Assembly (NCBI GenBank): GCA_964537285.1
Contig: CAZHZT010000068.1
Span: 1-31,118, forward strand
Length of the DNA: 31,118 nucleotides
Direction of reading: 5' to 3'
Origin: CAZHZT01 sp964537285
GTDB taxonomy: Bacteria > Bacteroidota > Bacteroidia > Chitinophagales > Saprospiraceae
Below are positions 1 to 8,732 of this stretch, piece after piece. The notes under the pieces are model-generated. The model made no database searches and was not told the DNA's origin. It saw only the letters and a program-made list of their open reading frames with translations. How positions within the stretch are numbered: the first letter of the stretch is position 1; every line of letters starts with the position of its first letter. The translations under genes and the position numbers were made by a program.

Positions 1-1
1 T

Positions 2-16
2 TTTATGTCAAAGAAC
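2..16 (+). repeat. Right end of a 110-nt hairpin element, cut by the window edge (copy D)
   Basis: Fifteen bases here are identical to the right terminus of the complete copies at 25108-25217 and 30415-30524 (TTTATGTCAAAGAAC). The rest of the element would lie outside the window. It has the same orientation as the three complete copies and sits 26 bases beyond the zapA stop codon, so it follows the pattern of intergenic placement. Because only the end is visible, its stem and loop cannot be verified. Confidence 0.7.
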
Positions 17-41
17 GGAAAATTATAGAACTATTTATAAT

Positions 42-341
42 TTAAAGCACTAGTTTATCCAAATAGTCATTTAAGCTATCCAGTTTTTCGGAAATAACCG
101 CTTTGGACGACGTTTTTTGAGAGAGTCGAGCTTTGTGCAAGTCGACGGCATAGGTAAGCAAAGCCATGGAAAGGCAGTCTTGTTTATCTTTCTTAGTATA
201 AGTCAGTTGAAACTGATTTACTTTATCATTAAGCTCTTTCACTATTCGGCGGAGAGCAGGTTCGTCATTTGTTTTAATTTTCAATGAGTAGGGCCTACCT
301 GCAATCACGACCGTAATATTTTTTGATTCTTGCTCCTCCAT
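42..341 (-). CDS. zapA: Cell division protein ZapA
   Basis: This 99-residue protein has the ZapA-family layout: an N-terminal beta region (about residues 8-25, ITVVIAGRPYSLKI) and a C-terminal helix/coiled coil (about 30-95). ZapA binds FtsZ polymers at midcell and cross-links them, stabilising the Z ring. It is the third gene of a leftward unit pheT, small coiled-coil gene, zapA. Only 2 bases separate the stop of the coiled-coil gene from this ATG, so translation is probably coupled. The same order is usual in Bacteroidota, where rny often follows; that gene would lie outside the window. The family call rests on overall pattern, since ZapA is poorly conserved in sequence. Confidence 0.85.
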   Translation of the reverse strand: MEEQESKNITVVIAGRPYSLKIKTNDEPALRRIVKELNDKVNQFQLTYTKKDKQDCLSMALLTYAVDLHKARLSQKTSSKAVISEKLDSLNDYLDKLVL

Positions 342-343
342 AC

Positions 344-643
344 CTAGCTATTCCTTAGCCACTCGATGCTCCGGTCAATCTCGTCAATAAATTTGGCTAT
401 TTCTTTTTTTATGATCAAACTTGTTTCGGGTTCCAGGCCTTTTTTATCGGCCAGGAGATTTTTCAATTTATCAGCCAGCTCGTTCTTTTTTTCGAGCTCT
501 AGCTGCTGTCTATTAATTTGTAAAGATAAAGATTTATTTTCCTCCTTCAAATTAATATTTTCATTCCGGAGTTTTTCCATCCTATTGGCCAATTGGCGCA
601 CCTTAAATTCAATATCTTCAATTTTTTCCGGAATTTCTTTCAT
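344..643 (-). CDS. Small coiled-coil protein between pheT and zapA (ZapB-like candidate)
   Basis: A 99-residue cytoplasmic protein with no signal peptide or membrane segment. Residues about 5-68 form a continuous heptad-rich coiled coil with many Glu, Lys, Asn and Leu; residues 69-99 look like a second helical part ending DRSIEWLRNS. I do not recognise a named family. It is the second gene of the pheT to zapA unit and ends 2 bases before the zapA start, so equal expression with ZapA is likely. Size, coiled-coil character and position recall ZapB, the small coiled-coil partner of ZapA in gammaproteobacteria, but that link is inference and no sequence homology is claimed. Confidence 0.8.
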   Translation of the reverse strand: MKEIPEKIEDIEFKVRQLANRMEKLRNENINLKEENKSLSLQINRQQLELEKKNELADKLKNLLADKKGLEPETSLIIKKEIAKFIDEIDRSIEWLRNS

Positions 644-665
644 ACCACTACCAATTCTCTGTTTT

Positions 666-716
666 AGGAATAACAGCTATCGGACGCATTACAGTGCGCC
701 GATAGCTGTTATTCCT
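666..716. repeat. Hairpin at the pheT 3' end (18-bp perfect outer arms)
   Basis: Bases 666-683 are the exact reverse complement of 699-716. One bulged A (684), four more pairs (685-688 with 695-698) and a 6-base loop complete the stem. The right arm includes two bases of the pheT stop codon. On the leftward transcript the hairpin is followed by A-rich rather than U-rich sequence, so it is not a textbook intrinsic terminator. It could be a processing or stability hairpin between pheT and the coiled-coil gene. Confidence 0.85.
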
Positions 717-3162
717 ATTTTCTTATGAATGCTCCGAGTTGTTTTTCGCTGTTCTGAATGATTTTGTCAACAATTTTATCTACTTCTTTTATTTTTAACG
801 TTTTTTCGACGTCCTCGAAGAGGATACCAACGGCGTAGGACTTTTTACCTTTGCCTAATTGCTCTTCATTTTCATAAACGTCAAATAAAGTAATTTCTTT
901 TACAAGCTTTTTACCTGCTTTGCGTGTAATTGTTGCAATTTCGTCAAATTTTATTTCACTTCCAACTACCAGTGCAATATCCCTGCTAACGGTAGGGTAT
1001 TTACTAATCGGTACAAAAGAGACACGCTTTTTAGGTACACTCCGGATGATTGCGTCCCAGTTAAAGTCTGCAAAGAACACCTCCTCTTTAATGTCCATGC
1101 CTTTTTGCAAAGAAGGCTCTACCTTGCCCAAAACAGCCAGCTCCTGCTTTCCCCGGTGATACTGCAGGGCGTACAAAAAGCGATTATCTTCGAATGCCGT
1201 CTTTTGGGGAATGTCTATTCCCAAACGATCAAAAACCATTTCGACAAAAGCTTTTAAAGAATAGAATGACATATTGCTTTTTCCTTGCACCAGCCAACTA
1301 TCCGGGTTTCGACTTCCGGTAAGCGTAATACTCAAGTGCTCGGATTCATGAATAGCTCCCTCTTTCTCGTACTTATATGCCTTACCAAACTCAAAAAACC
1401 TAAGATTACTTTGCTGGCGGTTCTGATTATGCACCACAGCTTCCAGAGCAGACAATAACATATCCGGGCGCATGATATCCAAATACACATTGGAAGTATT
1501 GTTGATAAAGATCAGTTCTTCTTCGGCCAAAGGAAGCAACTCTTTATAGTAACGGGATTGAGATAAAGAAAGCGCCATCATTTCACTAAATCCATTAGCA
1601 GCCAGCAAGTTGCTGACCGTTTTCTTCAACCTCAATTTGTCCGGAAATTCACTGAATGACAAATTACTTTTTACATAAGCTGGCATGGGCACTTCGTTCA
1701 GGCCATAAATTCGGAGAATCTCCTCTATGACATCTGCTTCCCGCAGAACATCAGCTTTATTTGTCGGTACTGTCACGGTAAACGTTTCTTCCGTTTCCTT
1801 TACTACGTGCATTTCAAGTGCCTCCAGGATCTCCTTTACCTTGTCTCTTGGAATATCAATACCAATTAAGGTATTAACCTGAGCATACCTGACTTCTACT
1901 TCTACTTCTTTGATTGGTTCAGGATAGATATCAATTACTTCAGATGCGATTTCCCCGCCGGCCAATTCTTTCAATAAAAGCGAAGCGCGTTTCAAGGCAT
2001 AAACGACAACATTGGGATCGCTTCCTTTTTCAAATACCTTAGCGGCATCCGTTCTGAGTAAATGGCGCATACTTGAACGACGAATCCATTGAGCACCAAA
2101 ATGGGCAGACTCCAGGAATATGGAAGTGGTTTCATCTGTTACTCCGGTACCAATTCCGCCAAAAACGCCTGCCATGCACATTCCTTTAGAGTTCCCGTCG
2201 CAAATCATAAGGTCTTCAGCGGAAAGCTTTCGCTCTACTTCGTCTAAAGTTTTAAAAACAGTCCCCTCTTCCAGAGTTTTGACAATGATCTTGTTGCCGC
2301 CAATCTTGTCCGCATCAAATGCATGCAGGGGCTGCCCTAATTCATGCAGTACAAAGTTTGTGATATCTACAACATTATTGATAGGGCGAACATCAACTGC
2401 TTTCAATCTGTTCTGCAACCATTCAGGAGAAGGTTCAATTTTTAAATTGCGAATCACAACACCCGCATAACGCGGGCAGGCATTCGTATTTTCCACCTCT
2501 ACCTCAATCCCCCCATCTGTTGTATCGGGTTTAAAAGTCTCAATATTTGGAGAATGCACCTGACCTGAGTAAGCTTTATTTGCCCTTAGGTAAGCGGCAA
2601 GGTCTTTAGCTACCCCCAGATGGCAGGTAGCATCAGAGCGATTAGGGGTAAGTCCGATTTCGTACACTACATCTTTCTCGACTTTGTAAAAATCAGCTGC
2701 TGCTGTTCCGACGGCGGTATCTTCCGGCAGTACGATGATGCCATCATGATCGGTGCCCAAGCCGATTTCATCCACAGCACAGATCATTCCTTCGGAGGAT
2801 TCACCTCTAATTTTTCCTTTTTTAATATTAAAAGGATCGCCTTCTGTAGGATATAATTTTGTACCAACTGTGGCCACCACTACTTTCTGGCCTGCAGCTA
2901 CATTAGGAGCACCACAAACGATCTGCAACAATTCCTCCTGCCCAACATTTACTTTAGTAAGGCTTAGTTTATCTGCATTAGGATGTTTTTGGCACTCTAC
3001 AACTTCCCCAACAACCAAACCTTCCAGGCCTCCTTCCACGCTGGTTCGTTCTTCCATTCCTTCTACTTCCAAACCAATCCCTGTGAGCATTTCACTGATT
3101 TGATCCGGATTGTATTCATTTATATCGACAAGTGTTCTTAGCCAATTAAGCGAGACTTTCAT
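715..3162 (-). CDS. pheT: Phenylalanine--tRNA ligase beta subunit
   Basis: At 815 residues this is the full-length bacterial PheT. With PheS (not in the window) it forms the (alpha-beta)2 enzyme that charges tRNA-Phe in the cytoplasm. Visible domains in order: N-terminal B1 start (MKVSLNWLRTLVDI); an EMAP-type tRNA-binding OB fold at about 42-150 (VVGEVVECQKHPNADKLSL); B3/4 editing domain at about 210-390 (GQPLHAFDADKI); B5 domain at about 405-475; the catalytic-like core to about 690; and a C-terminal anticodon-binding FDX-ACB domain from about 715 (ISKYPTVSRDIALVV). ATG start at 3162. It heads the unit running through the coiled-coil gene to zapA. Confidence 0.97.
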   Translation of the reverse strand: MKVSLNWLRTLVDINEYNPDQISEMLTGIGLEVEGMEERTSVEGGLEGLVVGEVVECQKHPNADKLSLTKVNVGQEELLQIVCGAPNVAAGQKVVVATVGTKLYPTEGDPFNIKKGKIRGESSEGMICAVDEIGLGTDHDGIIVLPEDTAVGTAAADFYKVEKDVVYEIGLTPNRSDATCHLGVAKDLAAYLRANKAYSGQVHSPNIETFKPDTTDGGIEVEVENTNACPRYAGVVIRNLKIEPSPEWLQNRLKAVDVRPINNVVDITNFVLHELGQPLHAFDADKIGGNKIIVKTLEEGTVFKTLDEVERKLSAEDLMICDGNSKGMCMAGVFGGIGTGVTDETTSIFLESAHFGAQWIRRSSMRHLLRTDAAKVFEKGSDPNVVVYALKRASLLLKELAGGEIASEVIDIYPEPIKEVEVEVRYAQVNTLIGIDIPRDKVKEILEALEMHVVKETEETFTVTVPTNKADVLREADVIEEILRIYGLNEVPMPAYVKSNLSFSEFPDKLRLKKTVSNLLAANGFSEMMALSLSQSRYYKELLPLAEEELIFINNTSNVYLDIMRPDMLLSALEAVVHNQNRQQSNLRFFEFGKAYKYEKEGAIHESEHLSITLTGSRNPDSWLVQGKSNMSFYSLKAFVEMVFDRLGIDIPQKTAFEDNRFLYALQYHRGKQELAVLGKVEPSLQKGMDIKEEVFFADFNWDAIIRSVPKKRVSFVPISKYPTVSRDIALVVGSEIKFDEIATITRKAGKKLVKEITLFDVYENEEQLGKGKKSYAVGILFEDVEKTLKIKEVDKIVDKIIQNSEKQLGAFIRK

Positions 3163-3281
3163 ATTTCAGTATGCGTTTACCTTTTTAAAAGAGAACGTAA
3201 AAATAGAATTTTAGAAAAGAAGGAAGGACTATCATGCATTTTTTTTAAAAAGGCTGTTCAAATAATTGCTCATTGTCTCTC

Positions 3282-3321
3282 TTAGGAATGGTTGATGCCA
3301 AGAGACGTCAACCATTCCTAA
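3282..3321. repeat. Hairpin just past the Omp28-like gene
   Basis: Bases 3282-3295 (TTAGGAATGGTTGA) are the exact reverse complement of 3308-3321, enclosing 12 bases. It begins about 10 bases after the stop of the leftward Omp28-like gene and precedes the pheT promoter region, so it probably marks that transcript's 3' end. No T-run follows on the minus strand. The rest of the 3163-3330 gap is AT-rich and presumably holds the pheT promoter, but I could not pick a convincing box. Confidence 0.75.
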
Positions 3322-3330
3322 AAAAATCAA

Positions 3331-4191
3331 TTATTCTAAAATTTTTGCCTGAGCAGCTTGTACGATATCCTTATCCTCTCCACCAACTTTTGAAACGAAG
3401 GCTATCACATGCATATCTGCCACTTTCCACTCAGCAGGAATATTGTAGGAATACGATTGACAAACCACAGCATCCGTAGTTAAAGGTTCGAGGATGACAT
3501 CTCCACTGAAGTTAGTGATTGCATCCCGGAACACATGCTTGTGTTTATAATCCGAAATCTTTCCGTCAGGAGTTTCCTGATAATCGGTGATATCATCTTC
3601 TGTGAGCACGATTGAAAGTGCCAATGATTCATTACTCAGATCAACTTGCGGAAACAAAGTGACATCAACTCCTAAATCAGAGGTAGTTGCATCAAAAAGC
3701 AATTCAATCGCCAGCTTAACTTCCGGAGCCTCCATTGATTCCGTTTCAATATTTCCGGCCCATTTATTCTTAAAAATTTGCAAGCTTGAACTTCCATCAA
3801 ACTTTTTACGGTTAACCACCGCAGTAGGATAACCAAGAGGTTGCCCTAAAAAGTTCAATAGTTGGTTGCCCGCAGGCGTCTGAAAATCATATAGACTTTC
3901 CGGGTAAGGTGACGAAAACTCTCCGGCATGGATCGAAATAGCTACCAGCTGATCGCCGTATATGCTTATTAAATCTTCAATAGCCTGGCTACCAGCCGGG
4001 CAGTTTACACATCTCACTCCCGTGAACTCCTCGATAAGTACTTGCCTTTGTTGCGAGGCCACAACAGAAGGGTCCGCTATTGTACAATCCCCGGTAGATG
4101 TCGAGCCAGAACTCACAACAGGGGGAATTTCATCACAACTCCAAAGCATTAAAGTCAGTAGGGCTAGGCTAATCAAGTATTTTATTTTCAT
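3331..4191 (-). CDS. Omp28-like lipoprotein with thioredoxin-like CxxC
   Basis: The 286-residue precursor begins with a lipoprotein signal peptide (hydrophobic 6-17, lipobox LWSC, lipidated Cys19). After a Ser/Thr/Pro-rich linker comes a thioredoxin-like domain with EEFTGVRCVNCPAG; the CxxC is Cys61-Cys64. This start is typical of the Omp28-related family of Bacteroidota, named after a Porphyromonas outer-membrane protein. The C-terminal half is rich in beta strands and may fold as a separate sandwich. It probably sits on the outer membrane facing the periplasm or surface. It lies 78 bases downstream of the DUF6029 barrel gene on the same strand, likely one operon. Redox activity is inferred from the CxxC only. 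Confidence 0.85.
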   Translation of the reverse strand: MKIKYLISLALLTLMLWSCDEIPPVVSSGSTSTGDCTIADPSVVASQQRQVLIEEFTGVRCVNCPAGSQAIEDLISIYGDQLVAISIHAGEFSSPYPESLYDFQTPAGNQLLNFLGQPLGYPTAVVNRKKFDGSSSLQIFKNKWAGNIETESMEAPEVKLAIELLFDATTSDLGVDVTLFPQVDLSNESLALSIVLTEDDITDYQETPDGKISDYKHKHVFRDAITNFSGDVILEPLTTDAVVCQSYSYNIPAEWKVADMHVIAFVSKVGGEDKDIVQAAQAKILE

Positions 4192-4269
4192 AACATTATA
4201 ATTTATATAGATTTATAGAATAACTTATTTGCTGTTTTCTTTTTTCACATTGTACTAGTGCTTCAGGAA

Positions 4270-5928
4270 CTAGAAACTAGACTGCACTGACATTCTAAAA
4301 CCACTAAACGCAGGTTCCAACCGGCAAATACCTCCCGCACAAACTACCCCTTCTACCTGTTTAATATAGCTAAGAGAGAAACGATTTGATTTATTCGTAT
4401 AATATATATCAAATCGAGGATAATGTATTCTATCCTTAACTCCTTCTTCATTAACCGGAGAATTTTTTCCCGGATCAATATTGTACATATCCGAAATGGC
4501 AAAAATCCAGTGTGGTGCGATACTAATTTCCACCATTCCAAAAAGCCAGTCTCCAAAATCGTGCTTCACGCCCTGCTCATCCTCTCCGGTGACCATATAT
4601 TGCGCTTCAAACCGGATCGATTGTTTTCTGGAAAACTTGTAAAGAAAATCAAAATAAGGCACAATGGTTTCCACAATTGGAACATCCGGTTTGATCTCAT
4701 AAACTTCCTGATTATACCTTTGGCGCTGTACCCCACCGAGTATACTCCATTTGCGCTTAAATTTATAAGAAATTTCCGTGTAAATTTCCTCGAAAAGCTG
4801 GAGATCTTCCAAAGTTTGAATATTAGAATAATTAACGTTAAAGCTGAGCTTTCTATTGGGTGAATAACGAACATCCGCCTGGAAGCCCATTTCACCCAGT
4901 TCTTGAGTAGCCGCATTATAACGAGCTGTAAGACGGTAGGTATTCAAGCGGGTCAGAGGGGGTAAAAAATTAACCAAGCCTTGATTCAATTTTTCTTGAG
5001 GGCGCGTTCGGAAAGAAAAGTTCTCTGTACGTTTTCCTTCCAGGCTTATGCCCAGCCCTTTTTTAGCATAACTCAAACTCGTGTAGAAAACCGTACCACT
5101 TTCCAGGATAACTCGATCGTCGACAGGGTCGAGATTACTAATGTTATCATCGGTTTTGTAGGCAGCTTCTGCATACCAGGATATGGGCCCGGCTGTTAAT
5201 GTGTTATAGATAGAGAAGGCATAGGTGTTGTAGGTAGGAACAAAAACAGCGGAATCCGGATAGGTAGAAATTTCCGAAAGCAAATTATCCATACTCTGAT
5301 CATCAAGCGTCCGGTTAACGATACCTATCCCTGGTGCAAGGGTAAGTGGTTTTTCTTCTCCAACGATCAAGAAGCCCTCAAGGCTACCTCCTTTGATCAC
5401 AGAGCCATATTCATCGAATTGTTGCTTTTGACGCCCCGAGAAGGCTTTCAGTTCCCAATCAGGTGCAATTTCATAAGTGAGGCGAGCCCCAAAGAGTGCA
5501 TTATCAATTAATAAAGGACGTTCTTCATAGGCTCTGAAGATGATCCCGCTACCGATCTGATCGTAGAGATAACCGACAAAGATGTCCAACTTATTAATCT
5601 TTTTGCGCACGAACCAACGGCCAATGCCCTGATCAGTGTACGAATCATTAGGATTAAGGAGGTTAGAGTTTTGGAAAAAGTCAAAACGGACCCCAAAATC
5701 GAAGCCCCAGTTCGTGTAATTGAGATTTAGCCATGCCTCTGAGCCATACAACTGGCGATCATATTGCGGCGTTGTAGGCGTTTGGATGCTCGAGTCCCTT
5801 TGAAAAAAGTTGGCATTGGCCTGAAAATTCCCTGAAAGCCGGCCGCCTCCATTATTTTCCTGAGCGTGCAAAGAGATACTGAAGCCAATAATACACAAAG
5901 TCGTAAGTACGTAAAAAACTGATTTCAT
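4270..5928 (-). CDS. DUF6029-type outer-membrane beta-barrel protein
   Basis: A 552-residue protein with an N-terminal signal peptide (MKSVFYVLTTLCIIGFSISLHAQ). The rest alternates short aromatic-rich strands with turns, and it ends in an aromatic residue (MSVQSSF), as outer-membrane barrels often do. The mature N-terminus (GGGRLSGNFQANANFF) and overall pattern match the DUF6029 family of Bacteroidota, whose function is unknown. The gene is followed on the same strand by the Omp28-like lipoprotein and is divergent from a secreted TlpA-type thioredoxin 148 bases away, suggesting an envelope module that may handle disulfides or a CxxC-bearing surface partner. That role is inference; the barrel call is firmer. 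Confidence 0.8.
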   Translation of the reverse strand: MKSVFYVLTTLCIIGFSISLHAQENNGGGRLSGNFQANANFFQRDSSIQTPTTPQYDRQLYGSEAWLNLNYTNWGFDFGVRFDFFQNSNLLNPNDSYTDQGIGRWFVRKKINKLDIFVGYLYDQIGSGIIFRAYEERPLLIDNALFGARLTYEIAPDWELKAFSGRQKQQFDEYGSVIKGGSLEGFLIVGEEKPLTLAPGIGIVNRTLDDQSMDNLLSEISTYPDSAVFVPTYNTYAFSIYNTLTAGPISWYAEAAYKTDDNISNLDPVDDRVILESGTVFYTSLSYAKKGLGISLEGKRTENFSFRTRPQEKLNQGLVNFLPPLTRLNTYRLTARYNAATQELGEMGFQADVRYSPNRKLSFNVNYSNIQTLEDLQLFEEIYTEISYKFKRKWSILGGVQRQRYNQEVYEIKPDVPIVETIVPYFDFLYKFSRKQSIRFEAQYMVTGEDEQGVKHDFGDWLFGMVEISIAPHWIFAISDMYNIDPGKNSPVNEEGVKDRIHYPRFDIYYTNKSNRFSLSYIKQVEGVVCAGGICRLEPAFSGFRMSVQSSF

Positions 5929-6010
5929 TTTGCGCTAATTTTCGAAATTTCTTGTATTCTGCGTTAATAGAAAGTTAAACTAATTCCCTGCAAAGTTTAA
6001 AAAATTATTT

Positions 6011-6046
6011 TTTGCGTACTTATTATTGTGGATATTTTTAATTTTG
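6011..6046 (+). promoter_or_regulatory. Candidate promoter of the TlpA-like gene
   Basis: A perfect TAnnTTTG -7 box (TAATTTTG, 6039-6046) lies 30 bases before the ATG at 6077. A TTTG at 6011-6014 could be the -33 element, although the 24-base spacer is slightly longer than the usual range of about 17-23. The region is very AT-rich, which raises the chance of accidental matches. Confidence 0.45.
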
Positions 6047-6076
6047 TTGGCAAATTTTTAATTAAAAAACTTAATA

Positions 6077-6577
6077 ATGAAGTCTTTTTCAATACTAATC
6101 TCCCTTTCACTTATTATTTGGGCAGGAACACTGAACGCACAAGGTCGTACACTTCCGGATGCTACATTAAAAACACTCGACGGGCAGAACGTCGAAATCG
6201 CTGATTATACCAAAAATGGAAAAACAACCATCATCAGCTTCTGGGCTACCTGGTGCTCTCCTTGTAAAAAGGAATTGGATGCTATAGCCGAAATTTATCC
6301 TGACTGGCAGGAGGAGTATGACGTGGATTTAATTGCCATCACTATCGATACACGCCGTAACCTTGCGAAAGTACCTGTTATTGTAGAAACCAAAGGCTGG
6401 GAATACATCATCCTTTCCGACCCGGCTCAGAACCTTAAAAATGCTTTGAATTTCCAAACCATTCCTCAAACCTATGTCATCGACAAAGACGGTAACATCG
6501 TTTACGATCACAATGGCTATATCCCCGGAGATGAGATTGAGCTGGAGAATAAACTGGCAGAGCTAGCTGGTAAGTAA
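6077..6577 (+). CDS. Secreted TlpA/ResA-like thiol-disulfide oxidoreductase
   Basis: A 166-residue thioredoxin-fold protein with a cleavable signal peptide (MKSFSILISLSLIIWAG, cleavage probably after NAQ at 20-22). The active site is FWATWCSPCKKEL with redox Cys60 and Cys63, and a cis-Pro loop follows (TIPQTYVIDKDGNIV). It should work in the periplasm, reducing or exchanging disulfides. Residues 24-50 form the beta-hairpin extension typical of the TlpA/ResA/DsbE group (LPDATLKTLDGQNVEIADY). It is divergently transcribed from the DUF6029/Omp28 pair and may serve the CxxC of the Omp28-like protein (inference). It converges on the ABC-F gene, with a perfect 28-bp-arm hairpin in between. Confidence 0.9.
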   Translation: MKSFSILISLSLIIWAGTLNAQGRTLPDATLKTLDGQNVEIADYTKNGKTTIISFWATWCSPCKKELDAIAEIYPDWQEEYDVDLIAITIDTRRNLAKVPVIVETKGWEYIILSDPAQNLKNALNFQTIPQTYVIDKDGNIVYDHNGYIPGDEIELENKLAELAGK

Positions 6578-6587
6578 AACAGATTTG

Positions 6588-6646
6588 AGGCGTTGTTTTT
6601 ATTGTACAGGCGCGCGTTGCGCGCCTGTACAATAAAAACAACGCCT
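6588..6646. terminator. Perfect 28-bp-arm palindrome between convergent genes
   Basis: Bases 6588-6615 are the exact reverse complement of 6619-6646, with a 3-base loop (GTT). It fills most of the 73-base gap between the stops of the rightward TlpA-like gene and the leftward ABC-F gene, so it probably ends both transcripts. The GC-rich tip (CAGGCGCGC) is strong, but neither side ends in a clear T-tract outside the stem. Confidence 0.85.
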
Positions 6647-6650
6647 TCAT

Positions 6651-8525
6651 TTAAGCCAATTCGGCTAATTCCATCCATCGAAATTCTTTCTCTTCGATGG
6701 TATTTTTTATCTCTGCCACTTCTATGGACAGCTTTTCTATTTCTTCAGAAGAAATATTGGGATCGTTAAAGCGCTCATAGATAAGATCCTTGCGCTCTTC
6801 CAGTTTTTCAATTTCCTTTTCAAGGCGCTTAAATTCTTTACGCTCTTCATAAGAAAGTTTAGGCTTATCCTTGTCAGGGCGTACCCTTTGCTTTTTCTCT
6901 TTTTCACTGGCACCCTCATCCTGCTTTTGCTCCAGATCACGCTGCCTTCTGTACTCTCTGTATTCCGTATACCGGCCATTGAAGTCTTTGATTTGGCCAT
7001 TACCCTCAAAAACAAAGAGATGCTCTACGATTTTATCCATAAAATAGCGATCATGCGAAACGATCACAAGGCAGCCCGGAAATTCCATTAAAAATTCTTC
7101 AAGAACGTTCAGTGTAATGATATCTAAATCATTGGTAGGCTCATCAAGAATAAGGAAGTTGGGGTTTTGCATGATGATCGTCAAAAGATATAAACGCCGG
7201 CGCTCTCCCCCACTTAATTGAGAAACATATACCTGCTGTTGAGACCTTGTGAACATAAAGCGATCTAACAACTGGTGAGCGGTAAGCTTTTGGCCTTTTT
7301 CCAATGGAATATACTCCGCTACATCTCTAATCACTTCTATAACCCGCTTATCTTCTTTCAAATTTATACCTGCCTGCGTAAAATAACCAAAGGTAACGGT
7401 TCCTCCAAGAACCACTTTGCCATTATCGGGGCGAATTTCTTTGGTCAGCATTTTGAGGAATGTGGTTTTTCCTACACCATTCGGACCAACAATGCCAACC
7501 CTTTCATATTTTCTAAACTTGTAAAAAAAGTTCTCCACAATAACTTTATCGCCATAAGCCTTGGAAATGCTATGCAGCTCAAGAATCTTTCCACCGAGGC
7601 GATTTCCTTTGAGGTCAAATTTGAGTTCTTCACCTACTTTCTTACCACTGACTCTATCTTTCAGGTCTTCAAAGCTGTCCACTCTTGATTTAGCTTTGGT
7701 ACCTCGTGCTTTAGGCATCCTCCGGATCCACTCCAATTCGCGTTTAAAGAGCTTTTTATTTCGTTCAAGTGTGCGGGCTTCTACTTCTTCCCTTATTGCC
7801 TTTTTCTCAAGGAAATCGGTATAATTACCTCTATATCGATAGAGTTGGCCCTCATCAAGTTCAACGATATTATTACAAACGCGATCCAGGAAATAGCGAT
7901 CGTGAGTGACCATAAGAATGGTAAGATTGGGTTGTTGCAGATAATCTTCCAACCATTCTACCATTTCAAGATCCAGGTGGTTGGTAGGCTCATCGAGGAT
8001 AAGGAATTCGGGGTCTTCGATAAGGATCTTAGCCAGGGCCAGGCGTTTGCGCTGTCCCCCTGAAAGATGCGCTACTTTCTTGTTTAAGTCCTGGATATTG
8101 AGTTTAAACAGGATTTCTTTCACTTTGGCTTCAAAATCCCAGGCTTTTAGGTCATCCATTTTGGTAATGGCAGCTTGCATAGCCTTTTGATCTTCGGGAT
8201 GGAGCAGAGCCTCTTCGTATTGTTTTATTGCTGTAATGAAGGGATTATCTGAATCAAAAACAGCTCCAATGATGGTATCGTCGCCATAGAAAGCAGGATC
8301 CTGTTCCAAAATACCTACCCGAACATCTTTTTTGAGCAGTATTTTGGCATTTTCACCTTCCGCTCCCTCCACGCCTGCCAGGACTCTGAGCAATGTGGAT
8401 TTACCTGAACCGTTTTTGGCAACAAGCGCAATTTTTTGTCCTTTATTGATAAAAAAATCAATATTCTCAAATAAGACCTTATCGCCATAGGTTTTACTGA
8501 TTTGCTCTACGGAAAGGAAATTCAC
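6651..8525 (-). CDS. uup: ABC-F ATPase, Uup-like
   Basis: A 624-residue soluble protein with two ABC ATPase domains and no membrane segments, the mark of ABC-F proteins that act on the ribosome. Domain 1: Walker A KNGSGKST (37-44), signature LSGGQ (154-158), Walker B with LILDEPTNHLD (175-185). A basic linker follows (about 250-280, RRMPKARGTKAKSR), resembling Uup. Domain 2: Walker A GPNGVGKT (347-354), then LSGGERRR and LILDEPTNDLD. The C-terminus (about 535-620) is a charged coiled coil, also Uup-like. Uup-type proteins are linked to ribosome rescue and genome stability; the precise role here is inferred. A TAnnTTTG box lies upstream, so it may be transcribed separately from prc. Confidence 0.92.
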   Translation of the reverse strand: MNFLSVEQISKTYGDKVLFENIDFFINKGQKIALVAKNGSGKSTLLRVLAGVEGAEGENAKILLKKDVRVGILEQDPAFYGDDTIIGAVFDSDNPFITAIKQYEEALLHPEDQKAMQAAITKMDDLKAWDFEAKVKEILFKLNIQDLNKKVAHLSGGQRKRLALAKILIEDPEFLILDEPTNHLDLEMVEWLEDYLQQPNLTILMVTHDRYFLDRVCNNIVELDEGQLYRYRGNYTDFLEKKAIREEVEARTLERNKKLFKRELEWIRRMPKARGTKAKSRVDSFEDLKDRVSGKKVGEELKFDLKGNRLGGKILELHSISKAYGDKVIVENFFYKFRKYERVGIVGPNGVGKTTFLKMLTKEIRPDNGKVVLGGTVTFGYFTQAGINLKEDKRVIEVIRDVAEYIPLEKGQKLTAHQLLDRFMFTRSQQQVYVSQLSGGERRRLYLLTIIMQNPNFLILDEPTNDLDIITLNVLEEFLMEFPGCLVIVSHDRYFMDKIVEHLFVFEGNGQIKDFNGRYTEYREYRRQRDLEQKQDEGASEKEKKQRVRPDKDKPKLSYEERKEFKRLEKEIEKLEERKDLIYERFNDPNISSEEIEKLSIEVAEIKNTIEEKEFRWMELAELA

Positions 8526-8589
8526 AGTATCGGTATTAATTTATTTTGTTCGAAATAACAACAGCAATTCTCGTTTGGAAATCCAGAAC

Positions 8590-8597
8590 CAAATTTA
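8590..8597 (-). promoter_or_regulatory. -7 box for the ABC-F gene
   Basis: On the minus strand these bases read TAAATTTG, a perfect match to the Bacteroidota -7 consensus TAnnTTTG, about 65 bases before the ABC-F ATG. I could not find a matching TTTG at -33. A small GC hairpin (8598-8612, CGCCGC/GCGGCG) lies immediately upstream. Confidence 0.45.
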
Positions 8598-8642
8598 CGC
8601 CGCTTCGCGGCGATATTTTTTTTGAGGGAGGCCGAAAAGGAA

Positions 8643-8732
8643 TAAAGTGAATAGATCATAGGATTTCTAAAAAGGGATTCCTTGCCCTTGGCAGGAATCC
8701 CTTTTTAGAAATCCTATGATCTATTCGCTTTA
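8643..8732. repeat. 90-nt near-perfect hairpin abutting the prc stop codon
   Basis: The left arm 8643-8686 pairs with 8690-8732; only one G.T pair (8648/8727) and one bulged base (8683) break it, and the loop is CTT. The right arm stops at the base before the prc stop codon (8733-8735). It probably ends the prc transcript. No T-tract follows on the minus strand. Confidence 0.85.

Noticed and set aside
666..716. Classical intrinsic terminator
   Set aside because: On the transcribed (minus) strand the hairpin is followed by an A-rich stretch, not a U-tract, and genes of the same unit follow.
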